Source: Humulus lupulus (lineage: Eukaryota > Streptophyta > Magnoliopsida > Rosales > Cannabaceae). From it: 64,000 nt of DNA. Shown one piece after another: positions 47,029 to 58,329 of this stretch (positions are counted from its first letter, which is position 1; every line of letters begins with the position of its first letter). The notes beneath the pieces were generated by a model, which did no database searches, had not been told where the DNA came from, and saw only the letters and a list, made by a program, of their open reading frames with translations. The stretch is taken from NCBI RefSeq assembly GCF_963169125.1, contig NC_084796.1:215081948-215145947 (forward strand), given 5' to 3'. A program made the position numbers and the translations under genes.

Positions 47029-47316
47029 TGATCAGAAGAGGAAGACCCTTGACACCTCAACTGCTGCTGGTCTTGATAGGAGGGGACGGGGTGCTTAGGG
47101 TGGCTTCCAGGGAGGCGGTGAGACATGGAGAAGTTCTCCAGAGTGCACAAGATGCAGGAAGCACCATCTTAGTGAATGTCGGGCCAAGGCTTATTATTTG
47201 TGCAGGGTGGTTGAACACCTCAAGAAAGATTTCCCGACACTGAAGAAGGATGAACCAGGGAAGGTGGACAGCTTGACTCCACCTCGAGTGTTCCCCTTGA
47301 CATAGGCAGAGGCTAG
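47029..47316 (+). pseudogene. gag: Gag of copy B, zinc-knuckle part (first duplicate)
   Basis: Gag resumes after the CACTA TGA duplication with SDQKRK, a Gly/Arg-rich stretch and the zinc-knuckle region. Two of the metal-binding Cys are lost (YYLC...HLKKDF). Stops stand near 47096 and 47300. The segment breaks off at 47316 (aggctag), where copia interior sequence begins. The same gag part is present again at 49501-49800. Confidence 0.88.
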
Positions 47317-47610
47317 CTAAAGAAGTTTTATTTGAATCTTTGTGTTATTCCATAAATGGATAAACTGCTTGTGTTGTTTTGTGACAATACAGTAGCAATA
47401 GCCAACTTGAAAGAACCTCGTAGTCACAAGAGGAGTAAGCATATAGAAAGAAAGTATCACTTTATTCAAGAATATGTGGCCAGGGGAGATGTGAAGGTTA
47501 TGAAGATTGCATCTGAAGACAATCTTGCGAATTCGTTTACAAAGACACTACCGGAAGCTACATTTGATAAGCATATCAAGGAAATGGGATTAGTAGAATT
47601 AAGTCATTAG
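47317..47610 (+). pseudogene. pol: 3' end of copia pol (RNase H)
   Basis: From 47317 the sequence is a copia interior. A TAA at about 47353 stands in VIP-MDK, then an open frame runs 47356-47610 with VLFCDNTVAIANLKEPR, HIERKYHFIQEYVARGDV and EDNLANSFTKTL. This is the usual end of copia RNase H, which degrades the RNA strand during reverse transcription. Everything upstream (gag, protease, integrase, RT) is missing. The stop ATTAG lies 25 bases before the 3' LTR, with a purine tract (aagtgggagttt) between. Confidence 0.92.
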
Positions 47611-47634
47611 TTTCAATTAGTGCAAGTGGGAGTT

Positions 47635-49500
47635 TGTTGGGGTTTTATGCCCTAATTAAAACCTAATTTCTTTGTAATCTCATTTTATTATCAATAAAAG
47701 AATAGAAATCATTTTTTGACTTGGTCAATCACTTGCTCACAAGTTTTATTTTCATGTTTATTTGTTTAATATAAACTTCTATTAAATCCCGATCATATAG
47801 CTAATCATATTCATAGTTACGTAATCACTGTGGATTATGAATATGATTATATATTCAAACATAAGTTATTCCTAAGATTAGTCAATGCACATGATTTACA
47901 CTGACTTGCCAATCTACGATATGATCTACTTACACATTGTAGTGTTATGTTCTTTCCAGAACATTAGCAAAGTAGATAAGATCAGATGTATTTGTTACAT
48001 CGGACTGGACCGATATTGATAGTTGATACGATAAGTAAACATACCATTATTATCTATTCTAGCATATCATATAGTTGACCATAGGTCAATTCAATCTCAA
48101 TTCTGAGTGGTTCGTATTCTAGCTAATTATATTATTTGAGTTCTTTGACTTGTTCGTTACTAGCTTACCCTACGGACTAGCCCATACTTACATCTTGGGA
48201 ACTCAGTAGTATAATTGAGTGGGAGTGTTAATCATAGATATGAACATCTATAGCTTCTGATGAAGAAGTGAAACGATGGTTTCCTTTTAGTTTGGTTCAA
48301 GGTGCTAAATGATAGAGATCTCATTTCAGTAATTAATATTAGTTTACTGAAATATCATTTACAAAAAACTAAATGTTTTAAGGATAAAATACAATGAAGG
48401 GTAAAATGGTATTTTAGTCCCATCTCATTGTAGATCGTCTATAGAGGATTGAGTGACAATTATGGTTGTAACAATGGATAATTAATAACGTATCTATATT
48501 TCTTATAGTGCGTTCTATGAAATCAAGAGTGCAATTCCGAGTCTTTAGTGGAGTCACGGAGAATTAATAAGTTAGTAAATTTATTTGTTAGATTTATGAT
48601 AACTTATTGGAGCTTGATTTCATAGGCTCATGGTACCCACTGTACCTTGGATAAAATTATCTAGATAGTCTCAATTAATTGATTTAATTATCAATTAGAA
48701 TTATCAAAGTTGACCAGGTCAATTTTGGATAGTTTCACAAAATTATGTAATTTAGAGATGAAAAGAGAAATTATGGCAGATTTATTAATTAAGAGAAATT
48801 GGTATCTAAATTAATAAATAAGTTTAAATCAAGGTTCAAATTATAAATAATTAATTTGATAAAGGATTTAAATAATTATTTAATTAATTAAATCAATAGA
48901 AATAATACAGGTTTTAATTTTAAGTCCAATGTGCTTATAAATAAATGAGAAATTTCACGGGCCTAAAGCCCATGATAATTTCGATCTAGGGATATTAATT
49001 GGCTATTATTTTATTGATTTTTTAATTAAATAAATAACCTATTTGAGTCTATAAAAGGAGTGCTAAGAGAGAGTTGAAATTAGATTTTTGAAACACAAGT
49101 TTCTGAGAAGATCAGAAGATCTATTAGGTTTTAGATTCTCTCTACAAACATAAGTCCTTTTCTAAGCCTCATTATTTTTTTTCTTCTTCTCTCTGTATCT
49201 ATCTCATGTGTTGAGAATTGTCCACTCTAGTCTTGGTGATTCTAAGGATACTTTGGAAGGTTGTGAATAAAATTGAAGAACGATTGAGTTTCTTGGTAAT
49301 ACTCTGCGATAGAAAGGATACAAGGGTTAGAGAAACTAAAGGAAGGACTCATTCATTCTGATGCGTATAATGTAAGTTTTCTTATCATTATTTTTGTTTG
49401 AATTCATTTTTAGAAACATGTTCTAGGTTGTCTCATATTAACTTGTTTTATATTAGATCTACATGAAAATAAACAAGATCCTATATAAGTTTTCCCAACA
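47635..49500 (+). repeat. Copia LTR 2 (3' LTR of the partial copia)
   Basis: The 1866 bp LTR has TGTTGGGG...CCCAACA ends, is preceded by a polypurine tract and is followed by GGAGG (49501-49505), the same duplicated site as LTR 1. It aligns closely with 37528-39397 along its whole length. Confidence 0.93.
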
Positions 49501-50239
49501 GGAGGCCCTAGTGATCAGAAGAGGAAGACCCCTAACACCTCGACCGCTACTAGTCCTGATAGGAGTGGTCGGGGTGCTCAGGGTGGCCGCCAGCGAGGCG
49601 GTGAGGCATGGAGAAGTTATCCAGAATTCACAAGATGCAGGAAGCACCATCTGAGCGAATGCCGGGCCAGGGTTTGTTATTTGTATGGGGGTGGTTGGAC
49701 ACCTCAAGAAAGATTGCCCAACACTGAAGAAGGATGAACCAGGGAAGGTGGAAAGCTTGACTCCAACTCAAGTGTTCACCTTGACATAGGCAGAGACTGA
49801 GGCTAGTCCCTCAGTAGTGCCAAGTCTTCTTTCTAGCGCTGGCTCTTCATATACTGTATTGATTAACTCTGGTGCTACACATTCGTTTGCTTCTAGTAAG
49901 GTAATTGATAGATTGTGTAGACCTAGTGAGTATTATACTGTGGGGTTTGGGACTATGTTGCCTACAGGCGAGCTGGTGGTTTCTAGGAGATGGATTAGAG
50001 CATTGCCAATGATGGTGCATAGTAGGGAACTATCATTAGATTTGATTGAGTTGGGTATGGATGATTTTGATATGATTTTAGGAATGGATTGGATAGTCAG
50101 ATATGGGGCTACTATAGATTGCAAGAAGAACATGGTGACTTTTGAGCCTGAGGACGAGGACCCCTTTGTTTTTGTGGGTGCTATGCATGGACCCTACATT
50201 CCAATGATATCAGCAGTGAGGGCTATGGACCTATTATAA
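49501..50239 (+). pseudogene. Gag end (second duplicate) and protease of copy B
   Basis: 49501-49800 repeats the gag zinc-knuckle region, with a frame change in the knuckle (near 49685) and a TAG near 49788. Protease is open at 49817-50239. The active site reads INSGATHSF: the catalytic Asp is Asn (AAC at 49865), so it could not cleave. The C-terminal signature DMILGMDWIVRYGA and the passage to FVFVGAMHG are intact, showing how copy A looked before its insertion. It ends at TAA 50237. Confidence 0.9.
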
Positions 50240-51081
50240 GGAGGTTTTATACGTTTTATAGCTAGTGTGGTGGGTACCACTAGATTTATGCCAGTGGGGC
50301 TAGGAGAGACCAAATTGGTACGCAAGTTCTTGGATGTGTTTCTTGAGGATTTACTAGGACTTCCGCTGCACAGGGAGATTTAGTTCATCCTCGAGTTAGC
50401 ATCGGGTATAGAGCCAGTGTCGAGGACACCATATAGGATCGCTCCGATAGAGTTAAATGAGTTGAAGATACAGTTACAAGAGCTTCTAGATTTGGGGTTT
50501 ATCAGACCTAGCTTATCGCCATGAGGTGCTCCAGTTTTATTTGTGAAGAAGAAGGATGGGACTCAGAGAATGTGTATAGACTACATGGAGTTGAACAAGT
50601 TAACCATCAAGAACACGTACCCCTTACAAAGTATCAATGACCAATTCAATCAGCTGCAGGGAAAGAGGGTATTCTCGAAGATTAATCTTCGATCTGGTTA
50701 TCACCATCTGAGGATCAAGGATGAGGATATTCCGAAGACGGCCTTCCGAACAAGGTATGGGCACTATGAGTTCTTGGTCGTGTCATTTGGTTTGACCAAT
50801 ACCCCAGCAACATTTATGGATTTGATGAACAGGGTGTTCAAGGACTTCTTGGATCAATTTGTGATTGTCTTCATCGAAGACATCTTATTTTATTCCAGTT
50901 TAGAGGCAGAGCATAAACAACATCTCTGACAGGTTTTACAAAGATTGAGAGAGCATCAGTTGTATGCAAAGTTTAAGAAGTTTGAGTTCTGGCTACAAAA
51001 AGTCACATTTGTTGGACATATTGTTAGTGGAGATGGGATTAAGGTAGATCCAGCCAAGGTAGAGGCAATTATGGATTGGCT
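50240..51081 (+). pseudogene. pol: Reverse transcriptase of copy B, first part
   Basis: The RT lead-in (50240-50540) has several stops (TAG near 50383, TGA at 50523). From 50543 the core is open to 50929, with [29 protein letters not shown] and [20 protein letters not shown]. The catalytic box at 50870-50881 is FIED, with the first Asp changed to Glu (GAA at 50876). After a TGA at 50927 it continues to AKVEAIMDW at 51081, where a copia LTR is inserted. RT resumes at 52930. Confidence 0.92.
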
Positions 51082-52929
51082 TGTTGGGGTTTTATGCCCT
51101 AACTAAAACCCAAATTCTTTGTAATCTCATTTACTATCAATAAAAGAATAGAAATCATTTTTTGACTTGGTTAATTTCTTTGCTTACATGTTTTATTTTC
51201 ATGATTATATGTTTAATATAAACTTTTATTAAATCTCGAGCATATAGCTAATCTTATTTATAGTGACGTAATCACAGTGGAATATAAATGTGATTATATG
51301 TTCAAAATAAGTTAGTCCTAAGATTAGTCAGTGCACAAGATTTACACTGACTTTCCAATCTACGATATGATCTACTTACATATTACAGTGTTATGTTCTT
51401 TCCAGAACATTAGCAAAGTAGATAGTATCGGATGTATTTGTTACATCAGACTGGACCGATATTGACAGTTGATAAGATAAGTAAACATACCGTTATTATC
51501 TATTCTAGTCATATCATATAGTTGACCATAGGTCAATTCAATCTCAATTCTGAGTGGTTAGTACTCTAACTGATTGTATTATTTGAGTTCTTTGACTTGT
51601 TCGTTACCAGCTTACCCTACGGACTAGCCCATACTTACATCTTGGGAACTCGGTAGTATAATTGAGTGGGAGTGTTAATCATAGATATGAACATCTATAG
51701 CTTCTGATGAAGAAGTGAAACGATGGTTTCCTTTTAGTTTGGTTCAAGGTGTTAAATGATAGAGATCTCATTTCATTAATTAAATTAGTTTGCTGAAATA
51801 TCATTTACAAGGAACTAAGTGTTTTAAGGATAAAATACAATGAGGGGTAAAACAGTATTTTAGTCTTATCTCATTGTAGACCGTCTATAGAGGATTGAGT
51901 GAAAATTATGGTTGTAACAATGGATAATTAATAGCATATCTATATTTGTTATAGAGCGTTCTATGAATTCAAGAGTGCAATTCTGAGTCTATAATGGAGT
52001 CACGTGGAATTAATAAGTTTGTAAATTTATTTGTTAGATTTATGATAACTTATTGGAGCTTGATTTCATAGGCCCATGGTCCCCATTGTACCTTGGATAA
52101 AATCATCTAGATAGTCTCAATTAATTGAATTAATCTTCAATTAAAATTATCGAAGTTGACCAGGTCAATTTTGGATAGTTTCACAGAGTTGTGTAATTTT
52201 GAGAAGAAAAGAGAAATTATGGCAGATTTATTAATTAAGATAAATTGGTATCTAAATTAATAAATAAGTTTCAATCAAGGTTCAAATTATAAATAATTAA
52301 TTTGATAAAGGATTTAAATAATTATTTAATTAATTAAATCAATAGAAAATAATATAGGCCTTGATTTTAAGTCCAATGGGCTTATAATCAAATGGGAAAT
52401 TTCACGGGCCTATAGCCCATGATAATTTCGACCTAGGTCTTCAAAATGGATATTATTTTATTTATTTTTTAATTAAATTAAATGGCCTAATTGAGTCTAT
52501 AAAAGGAGTGCTTAGAGAGAAGTCAAAACATAAGTCACAAGTCAGATTTTCTGATAGTTTTAGATTCTCTCTAAACATAAGTGCTTTTCTAAGCCTCTTT
52601 GTTATTTTCTCTTCTTCTGTCTATGTCTATCTCATGTGTTGAGAATTGCCCACACTAGTCTAGTTGGTTCTAAGGATACATTGGAAGATTGTGAAGAAAA
52701 TAGAAGATCGATTCAGTTTCTTGATAATACTCTGCGATAGAGAGGATACAAGAGTTAGAGAAACTGAAGGAAGGACTCTTTAATTCCGCTATGTATATTG
52801 TAAGTATTCTATTCTTTATTTCTCTTTGAATTCAATTTTAGAAACATGTTTTAGGCTATCTCGTATTAATTTGTTTAATATTAGATATACATGAAAATAA
52901 ATAAAGATCCTTTATAAGCAAATCTAACA
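51082..52929 (+). mobile_element. Copia LTR 3 (solo) in the copy B RT
   Basis: The 1848 bp LTR starts TGTTGGGGTTTTATG and ends AAATCTAACA. It is flanked by TGGCT (51077-51081) and TGGCC (52930-52934), one base different. The RT codons on both sides fit together in copy A order. It has no interior and no partner LTR at this site. Its right end and last 300 bp differ from LTRs 1 and 2. Confidence 0.9.
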
Positions 52930-53515
52930 TGGCCGAGGCCAAGGAACACCTCGAAAGTTAAGAGCTTCCTTGGATTATCAGGATATTCCAGACGGTTCGA
53001 GGAAGGGTTTTCAAAGATTGCCACACCAATGACAGAATGGACACGAAAAAAAATCAGAAGTTCACTTGGTCAGACAAGTGTGAGAATAGCTTCCAGGAAC
53101 TGAAGTGACGGCTGATTACTACTCCTGTGTTAAATCTTCCTCAGAGGGAGGAAATTTTGTAGTGTACCGTGACGCATCGAGGTTGGGGTTGGGATGCATG
53201 TTGATGCAGAATGAGAAGGTTATCGCCTATGCGTCACGGCAGTTGAAGGATTATGAGTAGCGATACCCTACCTATGATTTGGAGTTGGCAGAGGTGGTAT
53301 TCGCACAGAAAGCTTGGCGACATTACTTGTATGGAGAGAAGTGTGAGATATACACCAATCACAAGAGCTTGAAGTATTTCTTCACTTAGAAGGACTTAAA
53401 TATGAGACTGAGACATTGGCTGGAGTTGGTGAAGAACTATGATTGTGATATCCTTTACCACCCAGGGAAAGCCAATGTTGTGGCAGATGTGTTGAACCGG
53501 AGGGGCCCGAGATAG
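52930..53515 (+). pseudogene. pol: RT end and RNase H of copy B
   Basis: It continues from 51081 with the RT thumb (KSFLGLSGYSRRFEEGF), then frame changes near 53045 and 53145. RNase H follows with YRDASRLGLGCMLMQ-type sequence (about 53160-53230). A TAG near 53257 and another near 53388 (where relatives have Lys) interrupt it. It ends with NVVADVLNRRGP near 53510. Confidence 0.9.
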
Positions 53516-53582
53516 TTATTTAGCTTTAAACAGATACCAAAGGAGTTGGTAGAGGAGATGGCTAGAACTAGGATAGAGCTGG

Positions 53583-55038
53583 TTGGCCAATATTACCTTA
53601 CAGTCGACCCTTCTAGAGAGGATAAGGGAGGGTCAGATGGATGATACACAATTGCAGGAAGTTAGAGAGAATGTCCTAGCTGGAGTGTCTAAGGATTATT
53701 CCATTTCGAAGACTGGTTTACTATGGTACAAGGATCAAATCTGTGTTCCGATGGATATGGGTATTAGACAAGAAATACTTGAAGAATCTTATACTACACC
53801 CTACTCTCTACATCCAGGCACCATGAAGATGTATCAGGATCTATAGACTTTATATTGGTGGCCTAAGATGAAGAAGGACGTAGTTGAGTACGTGGCCAAG
53901 TGTTTAACCTGTCAGTAGGTGAAGGTTGAGCATCAGCGACCAGCTGGGTTGCTACAGCCTTTAGGTATTCCCGAGTGGAAGTGGGAAGACATTACTATGG
54001 ATTTTGTGGGAGGTTTACCTAGGATAGTGGGGCTACATGACTCGGTGTGGGTGATAGTAGACAGATACACCAAATCAGTTTACTTTCTGCCAGTGAGGAC
54101 GACCTATACTGTGGATCAGTACGCAAAGTTGTATGTGAGGGAGATTGTACATCTTCATGGGGTTCCTAAATATATAGTATCGGACTAGGATCCCATATTT
54201 ACTTCCAAGTTTGGGGGTGGTTTGCCGAAGGCTATGGGGACTCAGTTGAAGTTCAGTAGAACCTTTCATCCTTAGACAGACAGACCATCTGGGAGGACAA
54301 TTCAGGTATTGGAAGACATGCTTAGAGCGTGTGTGTGTTAGACTTCGAGTGATCTTGGAGTAAGTACCTCCCATTTATTGAATTTTTGTACAAAAACAGT
54401 TATCAATTAGCGATTGGAGTAGCTCCATACAAGATGTTGTATGGAAGGAGATGTAGATCGCCCATTCATTAGGATGAGATGGGTGAGAGGAAGTATTTGG
54501 ACCAGAGATAGTTTAGAAGACTAGTGAAACTATTGAGAAGATCCGAGCTTGAATGCTCACTTCGCAGAGCAGAAAGAAAAGCTACGCTGATCCTAAGCGT
54601 AGGGGCATGGAGTTCCAAGTAGGGGACCACGTCTTTCTTCGAGTTTCACCATTGCAAGGGGTGAGGAGGTTTGGGAAAAAGGGCAAGTTGAGCCCTAGAT
54701 TCATAGGGCCTTTTGAGATCCTGGAGAGGATCGGGCAGGTAGCCTATAGATTGGCTCTGCCACCATCGTTATCAAGAGTTCATAACATATTCCACATCTC
54801 TATGCTTCAGAAGTATGTCTCAGAGATGACTCATGTGTTGAGATACGAGGATCTAGAGTTACAGACAGATTTATCATATGAGGAGCGACCAGTATAGGTC
54901 CTAGATAGAAAAGATAAGGTTCTGAGGAACAAGACGCTTCCTCTAGTCAAAGTATTATGGAGGAATAGCAAGGTCGAGGAAGTGACCTGGGAGCTAGAGT
55001 TAGCTATGCGGGATCAGTATCCCGATTTATTCAGGTAA
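53583..55038 (+). pseudogene. Integrase and chromodomain-type tail of copy B
   Basis: The zinc-binding region is open at 53583-53846 (HPGTMKMYQDL) and continues past a TAG to AKCLTCQ, with another TAG near 53916. The core is open at 53919-54188 with Asp at 54060 and Asp at 54183, followed directly by a stop (54186). The third catalytic position, 35 residues on, is Gly (GGG at 54291) where Glu is expected. Frame changes follow. The C-terminal region is open at 54553-54897 (VGDHVFLRVSPLQGV, PRFIGPFEILERIGQVAYR). A TAG at about 54895 separates it from the chromodomain-like tail (VLDRKDKVLRNKTLPL, WRNSKVEEVTWELE) ending at TAA 55036. Confidence 0.92.
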
Positions 55039-55074
55039 ATTTTGAGGACGAAATTCTCAGTAGGAGGAGATAGT

Positions 55075-57204
55075 TGTAACGACCCAAAAATTCTAATAGG
55101 GTTTAGTGTCTTGATTAGCGTGTCAAGAGGGCATAATTGGATATATGTGTGTTTAATTGGTTAAATGTGTGACTATGTGGCATGCATGATTTATGTGATT
55201 ATGTAAATGAACTATATACATGTTTATGAGTATTAGATATGCATGTGGGCCCTTTACAGTTTATAAGGACATATTTGTAATTTTTCCCCGTTAAAGGCAC
55301 AAATGTGATTATATTTGATAAATGGTTAAGACCAAATTATTATGTGGATGTATTTGTAGTATATGGCTCAAGACGATCTTAGTGAACGGATTAGCGAAAT
55401 AGTCACCGTGGGGTTTAATACCTGGCTCGAGGTGAGCTTAGAGGTATTTTGGAAACTTGGAATATATATTGGGGTTTATTGGGTAACAAGTGAGTTTTTT
55501 GTAATTAGTTGGGCATGACAGAATTAATTGGCAATTGGTAGGACGACTCGAGGAATTAGCGGGAATTGGGGGAAAATTACCATTTTTCCCTTAAGGGCAA
55601 ATAAGAAGCTAAGTTAACACCAAAGGCAGTTGGGACTTTTTGGCCAAAGGATAAGCTTAATATGATTTAGGAAAAACAGCCAGAACTTACCTGATAGCTA
55701 CATAACTCTCCCTCTCTCACCATAAACGTTTTATCTTTCCTTCTCTAGAACTCAAGGGGAAATTCTGAGATTTGAAGGAGAAAAGACAGGGATCCAAGCT
55801 GGGAATTGAACTAAAGGTAGTTGGGAAATTAAAGCAAGGCAAAAAAGTAAGTTTTGAGAATCCAAGCAACAAATTTAGGTAAGATTTCAGGTCCTAATCT
55901 CCTGAATTTTGTGAATCATTGTTGAGTTTAGAGTTTGCATAAATTATGGGTTTTAGCTGATTTTGGGTGATTAATGGGCACAAGAACTGGTTTATAGGCT
56001 AGTTATGATGTCTAGGTTGTAAGGATGAAATTATGGGTTCAATTATGAGTTTGGTTGAAGGTTTGGGTTGGATTTTAAGGTCAAGGCCCGAGGGAAACAC
56101 TAAAAAAAGGGAATTTTTGGGTTTGGGGCCTCGGGTCACGGTCCTGTTCTTTAGGCGCCACGGCCTGCGTGCTTGAAGAGGTTGGATGCCTCTATTCGCC
56201 AGGCACGCTGCGACGAAGAGGGTGCAAGTTGCGGCCCGTGCCCTCCAGTAGGAAGGGTCTGGCCTTTGTCTAAGGGGCGGGCCACGACCTTTACGGGCAA
56301 GTTGCGGCCCTAAATAGGAAATAAAGGGCAGCTAAGGTTTTAAGCTCGGGGAGGCTCGGGGATTCAAACGTAAACACTCGGGATGAATTCTACTTCCTGT
56401 TTAGTAGAATTCGAGGTCCCGGAGGCTGATATTTGTTTCCTAAACATTTATTTGGATTAGAAATTTATATTTACCCATTGTTATTGTGACTAGGATTATC
56501 GTTAAGGCTCAAGACTGGGGATTGTGCTCGAGACCGCTCTTTATTTATCGCTCAGGATTTGAGGTAAGAAAACTACACCCACGCGGTTGTGAACGGGACT
56601 GAGATTCCCAGTAATTAAATATATGTACTGTGTGATTGTATAATTGTTATGCTTTATATGAATGTACGACCTAAGGGTGTCGAAGCTGATGACAGAGGGC
56701 TCGGCCTAAGGGCGCCGACTCTGAATAATTGAACTAGTTGGATTAAAGTTGATCGAGTGCTACTGTGGCTATATGTGTTTACTGTTTATGGTTTTCTTGC
56801 TGGGCCTTGGCTCACGGGTGCTACGTGGTGCAGGTAAAGGAAAAGGGAAATTGGACCAACCATGAGTTGGAGAGATCTGGGGGCGGAGTGTACATCGTCA
56901 GCTGCTCGACCGCCATGACCGAGGGAAAGTTACAAGACTAGAGCTCTAAATTGTATTTTGCCATTAGACTGGCTTTTGTTGTAGCAACTTTTGGGAGTTG
57001 TATTTACCACTTACACCTTGTTTTTGGGATCCCATGTATCAAGCATTTGTTTTAATGAAAATTAATTGTTTATGATAAAATTTTTTTAACCCTAACCTGT
57101 TAGTTGACTTTAGGATCACATTTACGTTCAAATGACTTGATGAGCAAGTCTTGCACTATTTTAAAATACACAGTGTAACGGTCCTGGTTATCCAGGGCGT
57201 TACA
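55075..57204 (+). repeat. 3' LTR of gypsy copy B
   Basis: The 2130 bp uninterrupted LTR runs from TGTAACGACCC to CAGGGCGTTACA, just after the purine tract aggaggagatagt. It is the reference for the split middle LTR (32685) and the truncated 5' LTR (25190). A GC-rich block at 56130-56320 repeats gttgcggccc-type words. No matching duplication could be set, because the left partner end is lost. Confidence 0.93.
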
Positions 57205-57498
57205 AGATGAGTATTATTGAAAACATAAGGTACCAAGTATGTATTTTGATAAAACACAAGGTACGAAATGAGTATTTACCCTTATATTAATATGAATTCA
57301 AATATTAAAATATATTATTAATACAAGAGTAGATATTTAATACTTATATTAATATAAATTTATATATTATAAAATATCATTATAATAATAATAATATATA
57401 ATGCATAATCTTAATTTTAATTAAAAAAAATTATCATTTATGCTTAAAAAGGTTATCATTTATGTTTCAAAATGTTATCATATTATATAGTGAATTTA
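57205..57498. other. AT-rich stretch with part of a foldback element
   Basis: 57205-57290 (gagtattattgaaaacataaggtaccaa...) resembles the right arm of the foldback element at 57800-57890. It may be a second, truncated copy into which the gypsy LTR was inserted. The rest is AT-rich and holds no gene. Confidence 0.45.
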
Positions 57499-57890
57499 CA
57501 CATTTGGTATCCTATGTTTTTGCAAAGTATCATTTTAGTACCCTATTTTTTAAATAATTCTCATATGGTACCCTATATTTTAAAATCATACATATTTGGT
57601 ATCCTAAACTCAAATTTGATAAATAAAATTTTGTCAATATGACAAAAATGTCATCAGATATATGAAATTAAGTAATTAAATTTGAATTTGGAACTCATAT
57701 AATTCGAGTAGTTTGATTGAATTGGTAAAATTTTATTACTTAAATTTGAGTTTAGGTACCAAATATGTACGATTTTAAAATACAGGATATCAAATATGTA
57801 TGATTTCAAAATACAGGGTACCAAATGAGTATTATTGTAAACACAAAGTATCAAAACGATACTTTACAAAAACACAGTGTACCAAACGGT
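57499..57890. mobile_element. Foldback (MITE-like) element with long inverted arms
   Basis: The left arm (57501-57635) and right arm (57727-57888) are imperfect reverse complements. Outer ends are catttggtat / accaaacgg. Inside, aaagtatcatttt pairs with aaaacgatacttt, and aaactcaaattt pairs with aaatttgagttt. The central ~90 bp is AT-rich and non-coding. It has no transposase. The type is a MITE or other foldback DNA element; the family cannot be told without the duplicated site. Confidence 0.72.
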
Positions 57891-58329
57891 TACCTACCTT
57901 ATTATATATATTTTAAAAAATCATAAACAATGTTTTGATTTAATTTTTCATTTAATATGTTTATGTCATTCTTTTATATATAATATTTTTTATTTATTTG
58001 AAATTTATATGAAAATAATGCAAATTTAATAAAAATAATTAATAAATTCTATAAGTAAAACAAAGCAAATATCGTGCATTGCACGTTGTTTGTATCTAGT
58101 ATATATATATTTTTGTATTTGTAACTTTGTATATCAACATATTTGCTTGTTTATGAAAAATAATATGATATGCATGCTATATATATTGTTGAGGGTCTGT
58201 CACTGCTGAGGATACCCTGCTTTGAGGAGCTGCTATATTTTGCTGAAGGTATAAATTTTAAACATTGAATGATAATGCTTGCTTGTTGATATTGAATATT
58301 ATCACATTAAAGCTAATTGTTTATGCGTA
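57891..58329. other. AT-rich gene-free stretch
   Basis: Nothing coding is seen. A (TA)n-like tract lies near 58098. Confidence 0.4.

Larger units (their letters stand above)
36913..57204 (+). mobile_element. Gypsy copy B (Tekay-like), heavily interrupted
   Basis: This is the second copy of the copy A family, starting abruptly inside gag right after the middle LTR and ending with the LTR 55075-57204. It is interrupted by a copia solo LTR (37528), a CACTA element (39411), a rearranged copia 3' part (47317-49500) and a third copia LTR (51082). Its coding order agrees with copy A. No left LTR of its own is present other than the shared one. Confidence 0.85.

Noticed and set aside
46899..47243. 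Plus-strand open frame of 114 residues
   Set aside because: It crosses the CACTA right end into gag in a wrong frame; the joint is a transposon boundary.
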